Below, piece after piece: positions 22,205 to 33,943 of a stretch of DNA of 64,000 nt. Both the position numbers and the translations under genes were made by a program. This DNA comes from Helianthus annuus. Lineage: Eukaryota; Streptophyta; Magnoliopsida; Asterales; Asteraceae. Each line of letters starts with the position of its first letter. Positions within the stretch are counted from its first letter, which is position 1. The stretch covers positions 146,637,709-146,701,708 of the forward strand of contig NC_035439.2 of assembly GCF_002127325.2 (NCBI RefSeq). Direction: 5' to 3'. The notes under the pieces are model-generated. The model saw nothing but the letters and a program-made list of their open reading frames with translations, was not told the DNA's origin and ran no database searches.

Positions 22205-24232
22205 TGGAGACTATTTGTAACACCTTCTTCCATGATTAACTTCTCTGTAACATCCGCAAAACCGTTTAAATCAATACCAATAACGGATCCCACCCGCACA
22301 GTGGCTTCAGTTTCTTCCCTGAGAATTCGTTGGACATCAGCCACATCTGAAGCACCAGCACCATCTGGATCCGGTTCAGGGTTATCAGCCTCACCAATCC
22401 GCGTATGATCCACATGGTCATCGATAACTACATCGGTTGTCTCTAAAGTTTCCCCCATAGCTCCAGAACCTTCTCCCATCGGAGAGTTTAGATCCAGGGA
22501 ATTTGAGTCTGGCTTTTCACACTGACCAAACAGACGTTGGGCTGGACCTTGAATTAAGCCCAAGGAAGGTGGGCTCCGAACCGCTCTGCTTCTCTTACCC
22601 AGGCAGTTAACAGGGGTTGGGCCAACATCCCCACCCAACTGACTAGGCAATCCATCTAACCCCTTAGGCCCACTATGCTTATCCCCATAAAACCAATCTT
22701 CAATAGATGTATACCCAACAGGCCCACCATCCACAGGCCCATTAGCCACATTATTATTCAAATCTGGGGTCAACGATTTACCTTTATCCAACTCGTGACA
22801 TTGCACGTGAGCCGATGTAAACTCCTCCCCATGCAAATTTGGGTTACCCATGTTGGAATTAATTCCTTGATCTTTTTGAGGAGACCTTTCACCTTCGTTC
22901 GACTGTTCGTTAGCCACCTGAGGAACTGCACCAACATCAGACTGACCTGACTCTTTCACCCCCGTCGCCGGAATTTCTCCGACGTCCTGTCCCTCCGACT
23001 CATTCTGATCCACCGGTCTGAACTCACCTTCCTCAATGTCCTCCATGTCCATCCGATCAACATCGGACTCCGAATCCGAGCTAGAACTAGATTCAGGCTC
23101 TGAGCCCTCATTGTCCTCCAAATGAGCATCCTCATCTCCCTGTAACCTTAACCCCATGTATTCCAAAGCCCAAGCAACCACTGTTCTTTCCTTCCACTTT
23201 ATAACTACTGCTTCTTCAATTCTGGAAACCTGGCTTGTTAACACAACAAGAGAGCCAAACGAATTTTCTTCATGTTGCCATGAGAAGGATGACGGTTGAA
23301 CAACGGATCCAAATAGCCCCCCGATATCATCATACAGATTATTATCCCGAATAACAAATGGCACCCCGGTAATATAAATTGTAGCGAGCCTACTATAAGG
23401 GATATCCTCCCCATTCCAGAGATAGAACTTAGAGAATATGTTATGGAAGGTTTCTGAAAAGGTCTCCAATCCCCTAGAGGCCGACATCTTATCGTTGAAT
23501 GTAAGCATGTAGGTCAATCCCCCAACAAACGACAAACCCACTTCAGAAAGACCCACCTCGTCCAGAACCCTTCTGACATTTCTTACAGACATGATCGATT
23601 TAGTGCTCCCAATGATGGATCTCCCAATACAATGGATAGGGTATAACGTCCCTTTCCCTTCCACAGAGACCACTTTTGCCCCATTCCCATGCACACTCTT
23701 ATCATTCCTGACCAGATCAGCATACGTCCGTCCATCCTGGACAAACGATGAGCCAGGCTTCCCTATACCAGGCATCTGATCCTTCGAACCAGACTGACCA
23801 CTGTGATTGGCACCAGCCGGTTGGTCCAATGTTTGCTTGAGTATTATCTTTAGGTCTCCATACGCTTCTTCCTAGCAGGTCCGCCGCATAGTTGATTTTC
23901 TTATGTTCCTTATCATACTTGGCCAAAGAAACAACCACTTTCATATTAAACATCTTAATCGTATTGAGTTTGACGAGGAATTCCTTCATATCCTCCACCC
24001 CCCTAAATCTGACGAAACCAAAGCATCGGCCCTTAGTATCCCGCTTACGGGCAACATACGCATCAGAAATGAAACCGAACGGTTGAAAAGACCTCCATAG
24101 TACATTTCTGGTTACCCGGTCTGAGACATTCTGCACCAGGAAGGACCATTCTATACCATCGCCCTTGCTCTTACGATTTTTCCGATTATGCACATTAGAC
24201 CACGGGCCACCATTATCGTTCTCTCCCCCCAA
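22201..24232 (-). pseudogene. LINE ORF1 with RRM domain
   Basis: ORF1 proteins of plant LINEs bind the element RNA. The N-terminus (from 24232) holds an RRM: FLVQNVSDRVTRNVLWRSFQ, DAYVARKRD and RCFGFVRF. A frameshift near 23870-23880 moves the frame, which then runs open to 22201 through a long acidic, Ser/Asp-rich tail ending with VIGIDLNGF. Except for that frameshift the ORF is complete. Its TGA overlaps the ATG of ORF2 (ATGA at 22204-22201), an arrangement suited to termination-reinitiation. Confidence 0.85.
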
Positions 24233-24289
24233 TCATCCTGGAAAGCCATTGATGATACCACAAGAAACCAAAGCCGTGAATGGATGTCC

Positions 24290-24303
24290 TTCTATACGTC
24301 AAA
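24290..24303. repeat. LINE target site duplication, right copy
   Basis: TTCTATACGTCAAA, identical to 12658-12671, at the 5' end of the LINE. Confidence 0.9.
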
Positions 24304-25140
24304 ACTGATAAGAAATGATGTAACTGGTTTCACAATTTCCAAGCGTCTCACATACGGCGATAAAGTGAAAAGGGGGGGGGGAGAGAATAGTGGGTCTCAA
24401 ATTGTCTCCGGTCTCCACCTTTTTCCAAATAAGGGTAAATATTTCCTGTTGACTTGACTTTCCTTGCTCATTGTTTAAAGATTTGTTAAAATAGTTGGTG
24501 GTGTTTTAGCTTCGGTTTTAACGGTTTTTAAGTTAAATGGTAAGTCAAACCATTAGTAATGATTTTTGAATATCAGTAGTAGAAACTGAACCGTTAAAAC
24601 TTAAAACCGAACCAAGTCGAAACGTTACTAAAAGTTTGATTCCGCTTTGATTTCACGGTTTAGTCTTTATTAATCCCTTATATAATACAGAAAAATAAAA
24701 ATAAAATTACCAAACAATGTATAATTTGATTTTCATTACCCTCTCAAATTCAGGAATTAGAAAACTAATCTAACAGTTAGCAATGCAGAAAAGGTAAAAC
24801 AGATGTGCAATCGGGATTTATAGTTATTAAACCAAGCTAAATTAATTACTAAAAGAACTAATGTATTCTAAACTTTTCAATCAAGATAAATACAACATAA
24901 CAATTTCGTGAGTGCAAACTATATTTAATTATTAAACCTTCTTATAGATATCAGATTCAAAGTAAAAAGACAAAACTTTACCTTTTTCATTTGTAAGATA
25001 ACCGTTCAAAATTTAAGAAAAAAGATCAACAAATAAAAAATTAAAAAGGCTAAAACTATAGGCACACTCTTGGTGCCTATTTGCATACACATACGCCACG
25101 TGTACATGACATTTAGGGTTGTATCAAAATCAGTGTTTGA
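24304..25140. other. Copy A far-upstream DNA, homologous to upstream DNA of RLP copy B
   Basis: No credible gene. 24305-24480 matches 39640-39780 (GATAAGAAAT, TTCACAATTTCCA, CGTCTCACATA, GTTGACTTGACTTTCCTTGC) and 24890-25030 matches 40310-40455. The stretch CCTTGCTCATTGTTTAAAG near 24465 is the empty site for the small LINE present in copy B. A G run (24372-24381) and a MITE-like repeat (24500-24620) are included. Confidence 0.7.
24500..24620. repeat. MITE-like interspersed repeat, copy 1
   Basis: Inverted ends: CGGTTTTAACGGTTTTTAAG at the left and CTTAAAACCGAACC at the right. A related copy lies at 57478-57600. Exact ends were not resolved. Confidence 0.5.
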
Positions 25141-25212
25141 CTGTCAGTGCTGGTCCGCTGCCAACAGACACGACCCGCCCCTCCTAACCACTTCATATGC
25201 CCAATACGCAAG
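25141..25212 (+). pseudogene. U-box gene, 3' end of the upstream exon (interrupted by Copia-2)
   Basis: The 24 open codons before the Copia-2 target site end RPAPPNHFICPIRK, the start of a plant U-box (the FxCPI motif). They are followed by GT of an intron donor (AAG|GT at 25210-25214). An in-frame TGA at 25138-25140 and the lack of any upstream domain suggest only the end of a gene survives, or that a short exon begins here (an AG acceptor lies near 25146). The U-box continues at 36551. Confidence 0.7.
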
Positions 25213-25214
25213 GT
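25210..25214. repeat. Copia-2 target site duplication AAGGT, left
   Basis: AAGGT directly before the 5' LTR, repeated at 36470-36474. It spans the exon/intron junction of the U-box gene. Confidence 0.95.
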
Positions 25215-25894
25215 TGTTGGTGCACTTGTGTCTGTACTTTGTCTGTATTTGGTCTCAATGTAAAACGATGTCTATGTTAGTCTTGTAAGTTTGACCAAGT
25301 CAACTATCCTCCTAGTTTGACTTGGCCAAACAGTTAGTTTATGAATGTAACATGTCTGGCTCGTAGGATAACTCATCGAAGGATAGTGAGATCCTTCGAT
25401 GAGATCGAAAGTTGAACCTTCGATGGATGGACCTCGATAGATCAACCTTCGAGGTCACTGTGAACCCTTCGATGGAAGTCTGATCGAAAGATGATCTTTC
25501 GATCAATATTCCTGATCCTTCGATAGGTTCAACATCGACAGATGATCCTTCGTGACATCTATCGGATCCTTCGATCAGACCTGCTGTGTATGGGTGTAAA
25601 TACCCATGCAGTGTGTTCAAGATAGATAGATGCACACATGGAGAGATAGAAAGTTGAGAGCATTCTGTCCGAAACACACACACACCTTGAGAGTTTGCAA
25701 AACACATTTGTGAACATTGTGCTTGTAACCGGAACCTTCATTCGTATTAATACAAGTGGTGTTAATCGGTGAACCTTTGTGTGTTTGTGTTTATACTTGT
25801 TTCATCTCGGTTTGCTTGCTAGCTTGGATTCCGCACTCGCTAGTGGGTTTGTATAACAAGGTTCAGGTTCGTCATCCTCCGAGAGGGACCTACA
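25215..25894 (+). repeat. 5' LTR of Copia-2 (680 bp)
   Basis: TGTTGG...CCTACA. The TATA position reads TGTAAATA (25595-25602), whereas the 3' LTR has TATAAATA, so the promoter copy that should drive the element carries the change. U3 is rich in ATCCTTCGA/TCGAAAGAT motifs. Confidence 0.96.
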
Positions 25895-25896
25895 AG

Positions 25897-25908
25897 TGGT
25901 ATCAGAGC
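25897..25908 (+). other. Copia-2 primer binding site (initiator tRNA-Met)
   Basis: TGGTATCAGAGC, 2 nt after the 5' LTR. Confidence 0.96.
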
Positions 25909-26754
25909 CGTGGCTCTTTACCTTGTTTAAAACCGGGTTTGTTCAAGTTCTTGGTGTGTTTGGACACTTAGTTTAGCACCCGTTTTTGGTGGTTTTCTTG
26001 CATTTTTAAACTGAAAAACGCGTTCTAAACCTTTCGGGAGTGTTCAAGGTTGGGTTGGGTAACTTAAAACTTGTTTTTAAGGAACTTTGTAATTTCCAGC
26101 CAAATTCCGGTCATTATTCCGGTGACTGTTTTCTGGATAGGGTTGTCCATTTTGGGTAACATTTTCAAAGTTGGTGAAAAGTTGTGTCTGCACATACCTT
26201 CTGCCGAAAGTTGTGCACCAACCCATCACCTTTCCCACCTACCCGTCAACTTCGTGTCAGTGTGTCAGAAGCATTCGAAAGATATCCTTCGACATCGAAA
26301 GACCATCTTTCGATCAAAGACAGCTCGATAGATAAGCATCTTTCGAGTAGTCTTTCGAAGTCTAAACATTATCTTTCGTTCTTGGAATCTTTTCGAAGGA
26401 TACAATCGTTCGAGCTACTGTTACTCTTCGAAAGATAAGGATTTATCTCGAAAGATAAGGATCTTTCACTGTGAATCTTTCGAGATTAGTGAATCTTTCG
26501 AGACCAGTGTTCGAAAGATAAGAATCTTTCATTGTGAATCTTTCGAGATCAGAGTCGAAAGATAAGGATCTTTCATACTGTGAATCTTTCGAAGTCTTTC
26601 GAAGTCTTTGCTCGAAACTCAACAGTGATCGTTCGAACACTGTTGATCATTCGAACAAGTCTTGATCTTTCGAACAAGTCTTGATCTTTTTATTCTTGTT
26701 TGTTTGAATTTAACAGTTTGTGTTTGTGAAGGTTTTCAATTGGTATTCATCAAA
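25909..26754 (+). repeat. Copia-2 5' leader with inverted TCGAAAGAT array
   Basis: Non-coding leader. From about 26270 to 26690 it holds at least 15 copies of TCGAAAGA or CTTTCGA in alternating orientation, forming many possible hairpins. Confidence 0.8.
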
Positions 26755-29700
26755 ATGAGTTGTACAAGTCCTTGGGATTGGAGTTTGGACTCACAATCTA
26801 GTCAAGAACTAACTTCTGCTGCAGCTTGGGCAAAAAGTATGTTTCCACCGCCTTCAATCAGTCCAAGTCAATGGGCTTTGGTATCCAATCAAAGTCAAAG
26901 CATTCAAAACCTTTTGATTAGTGAAAGCGAAACGGGCAGCAACAATCGTCCACCAAAGTTGAATCATATGAACGACTTTCCATCATGGAAAAACCGCTTT
27001 CACACGTATGTTCAAGGGCAAAGCACCGATCTTTGGACGTGTTTCATCAATGCATTTAATGCTAATCTGGAGGTTGCTGCGTCCACTTCAGAAGGTTATG
27101 CTAACATGCTGGAAAATGACAAGAAGGCTTATGAATTGGAGAAAAAGGCCTTTGCTACACTTACACAAGCACTCAACAAAGATATCTATCATCAGTTCTC
27201 CTACTGCAAGACCACGAAAACATTGTGGGATGCCTTAGTTGCTAGAGGAGAAGGCAATGCAGCTACTCGAAAGTCTCGTCATGATTTGTTGAAGAAAGAG
27301 TTTGAATCGTTTCAATTTTTGGAAAACGAAACTCTAAATGATATGACAACACAGTTCTATCATCTGATTAGTGAAATGTGTGCTTATGGGGTTGTATCTA
27401 CTCAACAAGACATGGTGAATAGGTTTGCTGACGCTTTACCTCCAAAATGGAGTTCTTTTATTGAGCTGTTGAAGCACACTGGAAATCTAGACACGGTTAA
27501 CATCTACGAGTTCATTCAGAAGCTGGAACATAAAAATGATGAAGAAATCAGAAAAGCAAAGCGAGCTCCCGCTCCTCAGAATACAGAGATGTACCTTCCA
27601 GGCTTCGATGCTTTGGCAAGATCCGCTGCAGCTCAGCAACAACAACCTAAACTGCAAACTGCATTTGTGTCTAACACAAGTTCTCTTCCGTTTCCTCAAT
27701 CAACTGCTGCTCCGGCTTTTGATCCAAGGTCTTACATTCCAGTCCCAACACAGCCACAAGTTCAACCTCCACAACAACAACAGCAGGCTCACTATACAAG
27801 CAATCCTCAACCTCAAAACCCTAACACAATCTGAGTCGATAATTCAAACCTTTCACACCTCAGCATCGAAGTTGCTAAGGAGCACATGGAAATTATCAAT
27901 ACAATGGTCAGTGCTTACTGTGGTTTGGTAGCAGGTCAGCTTGGAAACATCAACATGACCAATGAAGATTATCAACAGATCGACAAGGAAGAAATGGAGT
28001 TGATGGATATTAAGTGGGCTTTTGCAAGTGCGGTTAGAAGGGCCAAAGACTTCATGGCTCGTACTGGTAGAACTTCGTTGGAAGGAAAGAAAGATACGAA
28101 GTATGGGTTTGATATCAACGCCGTTACATGCTTCAACTGTGGTAATAAAGGGCACTTCAAACGTGAGTGCACTCTACCAACAAAACATGGCAATCACAAC
28201 CCTTTCAGAAACCAGACGAGTACTACAAATGTGAATACCCAACAAGAAAACCGTGAAAGGAGGATGGTGGCAGTTAATAACAATCAGGGCCAGCCTGGAA
28301 CTTCAAATCCCAATCGGGCTTTAGCTGTTCAAGCTGATGAGGGATGTGACTGGTCAGTGCAGTTTGGTGACGATGATCAGAGAAGTGGAACAACTTGTTA
28401 TGCAAAGATCATCGAGCATGTTCATAAAGAAGAGTCCTCTGGAAGTGATGACAGTTCTGGTTATTCGGGTAGTTCTGATGAAGAAGGCTCTGTTTCTGGG
28501 GATAATCACTCAGAGTCTGATGTGAAGGAGGAAGGAGGTGATGATATTCAAGATCTACTGAATGAAGCTGATGAGCTTAAATGTCAGAAATCAATTCTGA
28601 TTGGGAAGGCGGATACTGCATCAAAGGAAATGGAGAAGTTATTTTCTGAAGATGGAGCTTTTTCTTTTCAAACTGCCTTTATGGCAAACGGTTCAGCCTC
28701 TTCTAGTCAGGTAAATTCTGAACCTCCTGCTCCTAGTGTTTGTAAATCATGTGCTGATATGAAGCTTGAATCAGAAAAGCTTCATAGTCATAATCAGAAT
28801 TTAGTTATTGAACTGTCGAAATGCAAAGAGGCAAACATGGCTTTAACTCGGAATGAAAAAGAATTTAAATCTATAATAGAAACATTAAAGAAAAATGTGT
28901 CCGAGGTTAACAAAGTAGTTTACCACAAGCAAGTAAGTATAAATGAATACATTAACATTGTGGAAGAAACTAAGAAGCAATTAGGCATTGCCCAATGCGA
29001 GCATGATGCGATCAAATAAAAATTGGAAAGTTATTCTAACTCCCAATTTGTGCTTGATCACATCATCGATGTTCAACAACCAAAGGGAAATCAGAAAGGC
29101 ATAGGGTATAAGAAATGTCCGCCCCCCTTGATGAACAATTATACCAAGATGCCTGATGAGGAGGAAATGCCTCGGTATGAACCCAGTGTGCCTCTTGATG
29201 TTGAGGAATTTGCTGTTGGCCTAGGGTTCAAACCGGACAATTCTTCAAACACATCCTCTAAGGAACAAGAAACTTCATCATCCATGAAGCAAAGTCCTCC
29301 AATTATCGAGGACTATGAGACATCGGATGATGAGTCAGAAGTGGAGGTAAGTGATCAGAATAAATCACTTAACAAGATGAAAGGAGTAGTTATTCCACGA
29401 GAGAATCACATTCTTTGTGATCCTGATACTCCTGAGGTCTCATCTGTTAAGAAACAAGTGATTGATTCTGTCAAAGTTGATAAGACATGTGTGTCTACTG
29501 TTAAAGGCAGTAATGTGTTGTACACATTGGTTGGAGATAATAAAATCTACTCAGATCACGTTTTTCCAATTAAAAATGTAAATCAATCTTTGATTGATAA
29601 AGTCTTTGAAGACAACACAAACAAATTTTTGGGAAAAACACTTCCGGGAATTGTTGTAACACAATGTGATCCAATTCCTAAGGCTGAGATTAGAAAACAG

Positions 29701-30480
29701 TTTGGTAATAAAAAATCTTCAACCACTCAACAACCTACTGCTTCTAATGGTAAACAACCAGTCAAACGAGCTCAAAAGCATAAAGTCTCTCAGATGAAGT
29801 CTGAAACAAAAGGAGCTCGATTTCAAAAGAAAGCAAAAGATGTCAAGTTCGTGTCATCCAAGGGTACTGATAAGATTGAAACTTTTGAGAACAAATCTAA
29901 CACGGATTTTGTAAAACAAGTGATAATCTTAAAACGTAACAGTGATAACAATTACACTCAACGCACAAATGGGTGTGAGGAAAAGGCGAGTACCTCGGGT
30001 TCCACGAGTTCGACATCTTGTGGTCAATCAAGTTCTCCTAAATTTGTTGAAAGGAGAACATGTTTTAAATGTGGAGAAATTGGGCACATCATCAAAAACT
30101 GCCCAAATGCTCCAAAGAATAAACTTGTTGAGAAAGCTCCACCTGAAACAGTTCATCCTCAACGTCGGTCAGTTTCACCTAAACATGATAAACGAACTGT
30201 AAAAGAACAAGAAACTAAACAACGACGTAAGAACATGAAAACTGTTGAAAAAGCTTTAAAATCTGAAGTTAAAACAGTTCAAAGGGAACCAAGTGTGTCA
30301 CAATCTGTAAAACCAGAATCTTCAAAAACTGGTAGGCAAAAACGAACTTGGTTACCTAAGGCGGGTGACAATTCAGGGGGAGCAGTTGTTCTTGAAAACC
30401 ATCAAGAGATTGATATCACGTTTCGTGATGCTCAGGGACGACCCAAGACCACTAAGGCTTGGGTCCCCATTCTCAACTGA
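26755..30480 (+). pseudogene. gag: Copia-2 gag with two in-frame nonsense codons
   Basis: Homologue of Copia-1 gag, starting at ATG 26755 (MSCTSPWDW). The N-terminal gag domain (YHLISEMC, LPPKWSSFIELL), a first zinc knuckle CFNCGNKGHFKREC near 28130, a long acidic and helical middle, and a second knuckle CFKCGEIGHIIKNC near 30064 are all present. TGA at 27832-27834 (where a sense codon is expected, consistent with CGA to TGA) and TAA at 29017-29019 interrupt the frame, which otherwise stays open to the natural stop at 30478-30480 after WVPILN. That terminal stop is shared with Copia-1 and is therefore a normal part of the family. Confidence 0.93.
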
Positions 30481-30502
30481 TGTTTTTAAATGACATGTGT
30501 AG

Positions 30503-33500
30503 GATGTTCTAGGAGGAGCTATTAATAGTCATTGGATTGTTGATAGTGGGGCATCCAGGCACATGACTGGCGACTTACGGCTCCTATACGACGTGAGAAA
30601 CATAAGAGGAGGGTATGTTGCTTTTGCGGGAGACAAAGGAGGATTCATCACTGGAGAGGGAAGTATCTCCAATGGCATCGTGTGCTTCGATAAGATCAAT
30701 TATGTTAAGCAAATTGATCATAATCTTCTCAGTGTGTCGCAAATCTGCGATAAGAAATTCACCGTGCATTTTGATGATGCCGGCTGCTATGTGCTGAAAC
30801 CTGGATTCAAAATTCCACAAGAATGGATTCTCTTGTCGGCTCCGAGAGTTAATGATCTTTATATTCTCGACATGAGCCAAGCGATTACAACATCTGCACA
30901 AGTCACTTGCTTTGTCTCGAAAGCCACGGAAAAGGAGTCTATATCTTGGCACAGAAGAATGGGACACATTCACTTGAGAAAGATGAACCATTTGGTGAAA
31001 AATAATCTTGTGAATGGTGTGCCTGTGAGAAGTTTTCATTTACAAGATATCTGTGTCTCGTGCCAAAAAGGGAAGCAAACAAAGAAGTCTCACCCTTTGA
31101 AGAAAATCAACACTGTCAGCATGCCTCTCGAACGTCTTCATATGGACCTTTTTGGACCTATGAAGCACAAGACAACATTCGGAGATGCTTATTGTCTAGT
31201 TGTTACTGATGATTATTCTAGATTTTCTTGGGTATCCTTCATGGCACACAAGAGTCAAACTCCTGGCATCCTCAAGGATCTTCTGACAATGTTGGAGAAT
31301 CTCTATTCGTTGAAAGTGAAGAGGATCCGAAGCGACAATGGAACCGAATTCAAGAATCAAGTTATGGATGAGTTTTGTACTTCTAAAGGCATTCTTCATG
31401 AGTACAATTCTCGTTATACTCCACAACAAAATGGTGTCGCGAAGAGGAAGAATCGGATGATTATTGAAACTGCAAGAACAATGTTAGTAGAGTCGGAACT
31501 CCCTATTCAATTCTGGGGGGGAGGCTGTATCGGCTGCATGCTACACGTTAAACAGAGTTCTTACAGTAAAGAGACATGGCAAGACTTGCTTCGAACTCCT
31601 TCAGAAAAGGAAATCGGATCTTTCTTACCTAGAACCGTTTGGTGCTCCATGTACTATGATTGAGCCGGATGGAAAGTTTGGAGCAAGAGCTATCGAGGGT
31701 TTCTTCCTTGGATATGCTACTCCGAATTTTCGTGTTTGGAATCTAGCTACCAAAAAGATTGAGCTATGGAGTGAAGTGAGGGTTCAAAGGTACACGAGTC
31801 CTGTTAGGGCTCCGGGTGATCCGTGGATGTTCGATTATGATGGGCTATTTGACTCCTTCAATCTGCCAACCTTTGACGAAGAATCAGCAGCGGCCAAGAT
31901 GTTATTGGAAAGTGACAACGCTGCTGTCTCGCCTTTGGTTAGACCTATTGTTGTTGACCCACAAGCTTCTTCGTCTGTCAACAATATGGTTCAAAATGAG
32001 GTTTATGAAGATGCTGCTGATTATAATGATTCTTCTGAAGATGATGAATATCATGATGCAGCTGAAGGATCTTCGGCTCCAGCTGCTCCTGTTCAAGGTG
32101 CCTCTGGTGATACACCTCATATGCAGAATGTAGACACTGCTGAAGGGAATGCATCCACCTCTACCCACATTCCTGGTGTGGAGTTGGTTGTTGATCTTAA
32201 TCTTACCAATTTGGGTATCAATGCACGTGTGCCAGAAAATCCTGAAATGAGGATTCATGATACTCACCCCCAGCAGAATATTATAGGAGATGTCCATCGC
32301 GGTGTGCAGACGCGTAATCAGCTGAGAAACAACCGGAATGCTGGTTTGTATTCAGCTATAAGAGAATCTGGTCAACAAAATGACTGGTCCTTCGCGTGTT
32401 ACGTGTCACAAGAAGAACCAAAATCTTGGAAAGAAGCGTTGAAAGATAGTGCTTGGGTTGAAGCCATGCAGGAAGAATTGCAGCAATTTCAAAAGCTTGG
32501 TGTTTGGAAGCTTGTTGAAAGACCTGAGAATTACAAGAAAATTGGCACTCGATGGGTCTTCAAATGCAAGAAAGACGACCGTGGAGTGGTTATTCGGAAC
32601 AAAGCTCGTTTAGTCGTTCAAGGTTTTCGACAGATAGAAGGGATCGACTTCAACGAAGTCTATGCACCTGTTGCACGTCTGGAAGCTATTCGGATTTTTC
32701 TGGCTTATGCCTCATTCAAAGGATTCAAAGTTTACCAGATGGACGTGAAAAGTGCATTCTTACATGGTGTGGTTGAAGAAGAGGTGTACGTCGAACAGCC
32801 CCCAGGTTTTGAAGACCCTGTCCATCCCGATCGGGTTTGGTTGCTCAACAAAGCTCTCTATGGTCTTCATCAAGCGCCACGAGCTTGGTATGCAACCTTA
32901 TCTACATATCTGCTGGAGAACGGTTTTCGAAGAGGTCTTATCGATTGTACTCTCTTCATCAAAGAACAAGATGGAGATCTTCTTCTGGTTCAGGTATACG
33001 TTGATGATATTATTTTTGGTTCTACTAATGATGTCTTGTGTAGGAATTTCGAGCGCATTATGCAGGATAAATTTGAGATGAGTGCTATGGGGGAAATGAC
33101 CTTCTTCTTGGGCCTACAAGTGCAACAAACTGAGTCTGGGATATTCATCCATCAGACTAAATATGTTGGTGACATCTTGAGCCGGTTCCTGATGTCAGAT
33201 GCAACGCCCGCCAGTACCCCACTTCCGCAGAATCACGGGATTACTCCGGATTTGAAGGGTGAAAGTGTCAACTCTTCCTATTATCGTGCTATGATCGGAT
33301 CTCTCATGTATCTTACTGCTTCGAGGCCTGACATCATGTATCCAACATGCCTGCTCGCAAGATATCAAGCTAATCCGAAGGCCTCCCATTTGTCAGCTGC
33401 AAAAAGGATTTTTCGCTATTTGAAGGGATGCCCAGACACCGGTCTTTGGTACCCTAGGGATGATAGCTTTGATTTGACCGCATATAGTGATTCTGATTTT

Positions 33501-33943
33501 GGTGGTTGCAAAATTGACGGCAAATCAACAACAGCAGGATGTCAGTTCTTAGGAAGTCGCCTGGTGACGTGGCAGTGCAAGAAGCAGACGTGCGTTGCTA
33601 CATCAACCTGTGAAGCAGAATATATCGCTGCCTCAAGTTGTTGCTCCTAAGTCTTGTGGATACAACACAAATGCGCGACTACGGTTTTGAATTTCTAACT
33701 ACTCCTATTTTTGTTGATAACAATGCTGCCTTACAGATCACTAGAAATCCTGTGCAGCATTCCAAGACCAAACACATCGAAATTAAATATCACTTCATAC
33801 GTGATTGTTTTGATAAAAGATTAATCGATGTGATTCATATCCCCACCGAACACCAACGTGCCGACCTGTTTACCAAAGCATTTGACAAATCAAGATTTGA
33901 CTTTTTACTATTGGTAAACGGCATTAAGGTCAAGCAAGAGTAA
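30503..33943 (+). pseudogene. pol: Copia-2 pol with frameshifts and a nonsense codon
   Basis: Frame opens after TAG 30500-30502. The protease site is the standard DSGASRHMTG, unlike Copia-1. The integrase zinc region and core ([26 protein letters not shown]) follow. A run of seven G at 31515-31521, one more than the frame needs, shifts the frame; it continues from about 31522 through RT ([20 protein letters not shown]) and RNase H. TAA at 33648-33650 is a nonsense codon (Gln in Copia-1), and a 1-nt loss near 33667 shifts the frame again; the C-terminus then reads QMRDYGFEF to the end. Confidence 0.93.

Larger units (their letters stand above)
12673..24289 (-). mobile_element. Near full-length plant LINE (L1-type), split by a nested LTR element
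   Basis: Minus-strand non-LTR retrotransposon of about 5.85 kb once the nested 13821-19585 block is discounted. It has ORF1 with an RRM, ORF2 with endonuclease, reverse transcriptase and zf-RVT domains, a 12-nt poly-T (poly-A tail) at 12673-12684 and a 14-bp target duplication (TTCTATACGTCAAA) at both ends. The ORFs carry frameshifts and a nonsense codon, so it is dead. It lies in upstream DNA of LRR-RLP copy A: DNA to its right (24304 on) resembles 39640 on, upstream of copy B. Confidence 0.92.

Noticed and set aside
24304..25140. Kinase or other upstream domain of the U-box gene
   Set aside because: No coding frame found; the region aligns with non-coding DNA upstream of RLP copy B.
25339..25707. 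122-aa minus-strand ORF in the Copia-2 LTRs (also 35914-36282)
   Set aside because: Antisense to the element and made of the LTR motif array.
26270..26690. CRISPR-like array
   Set aside because: Repeats are 8-10 bp, in both orientations and irregularly spaced, in a plant LTR element leader.
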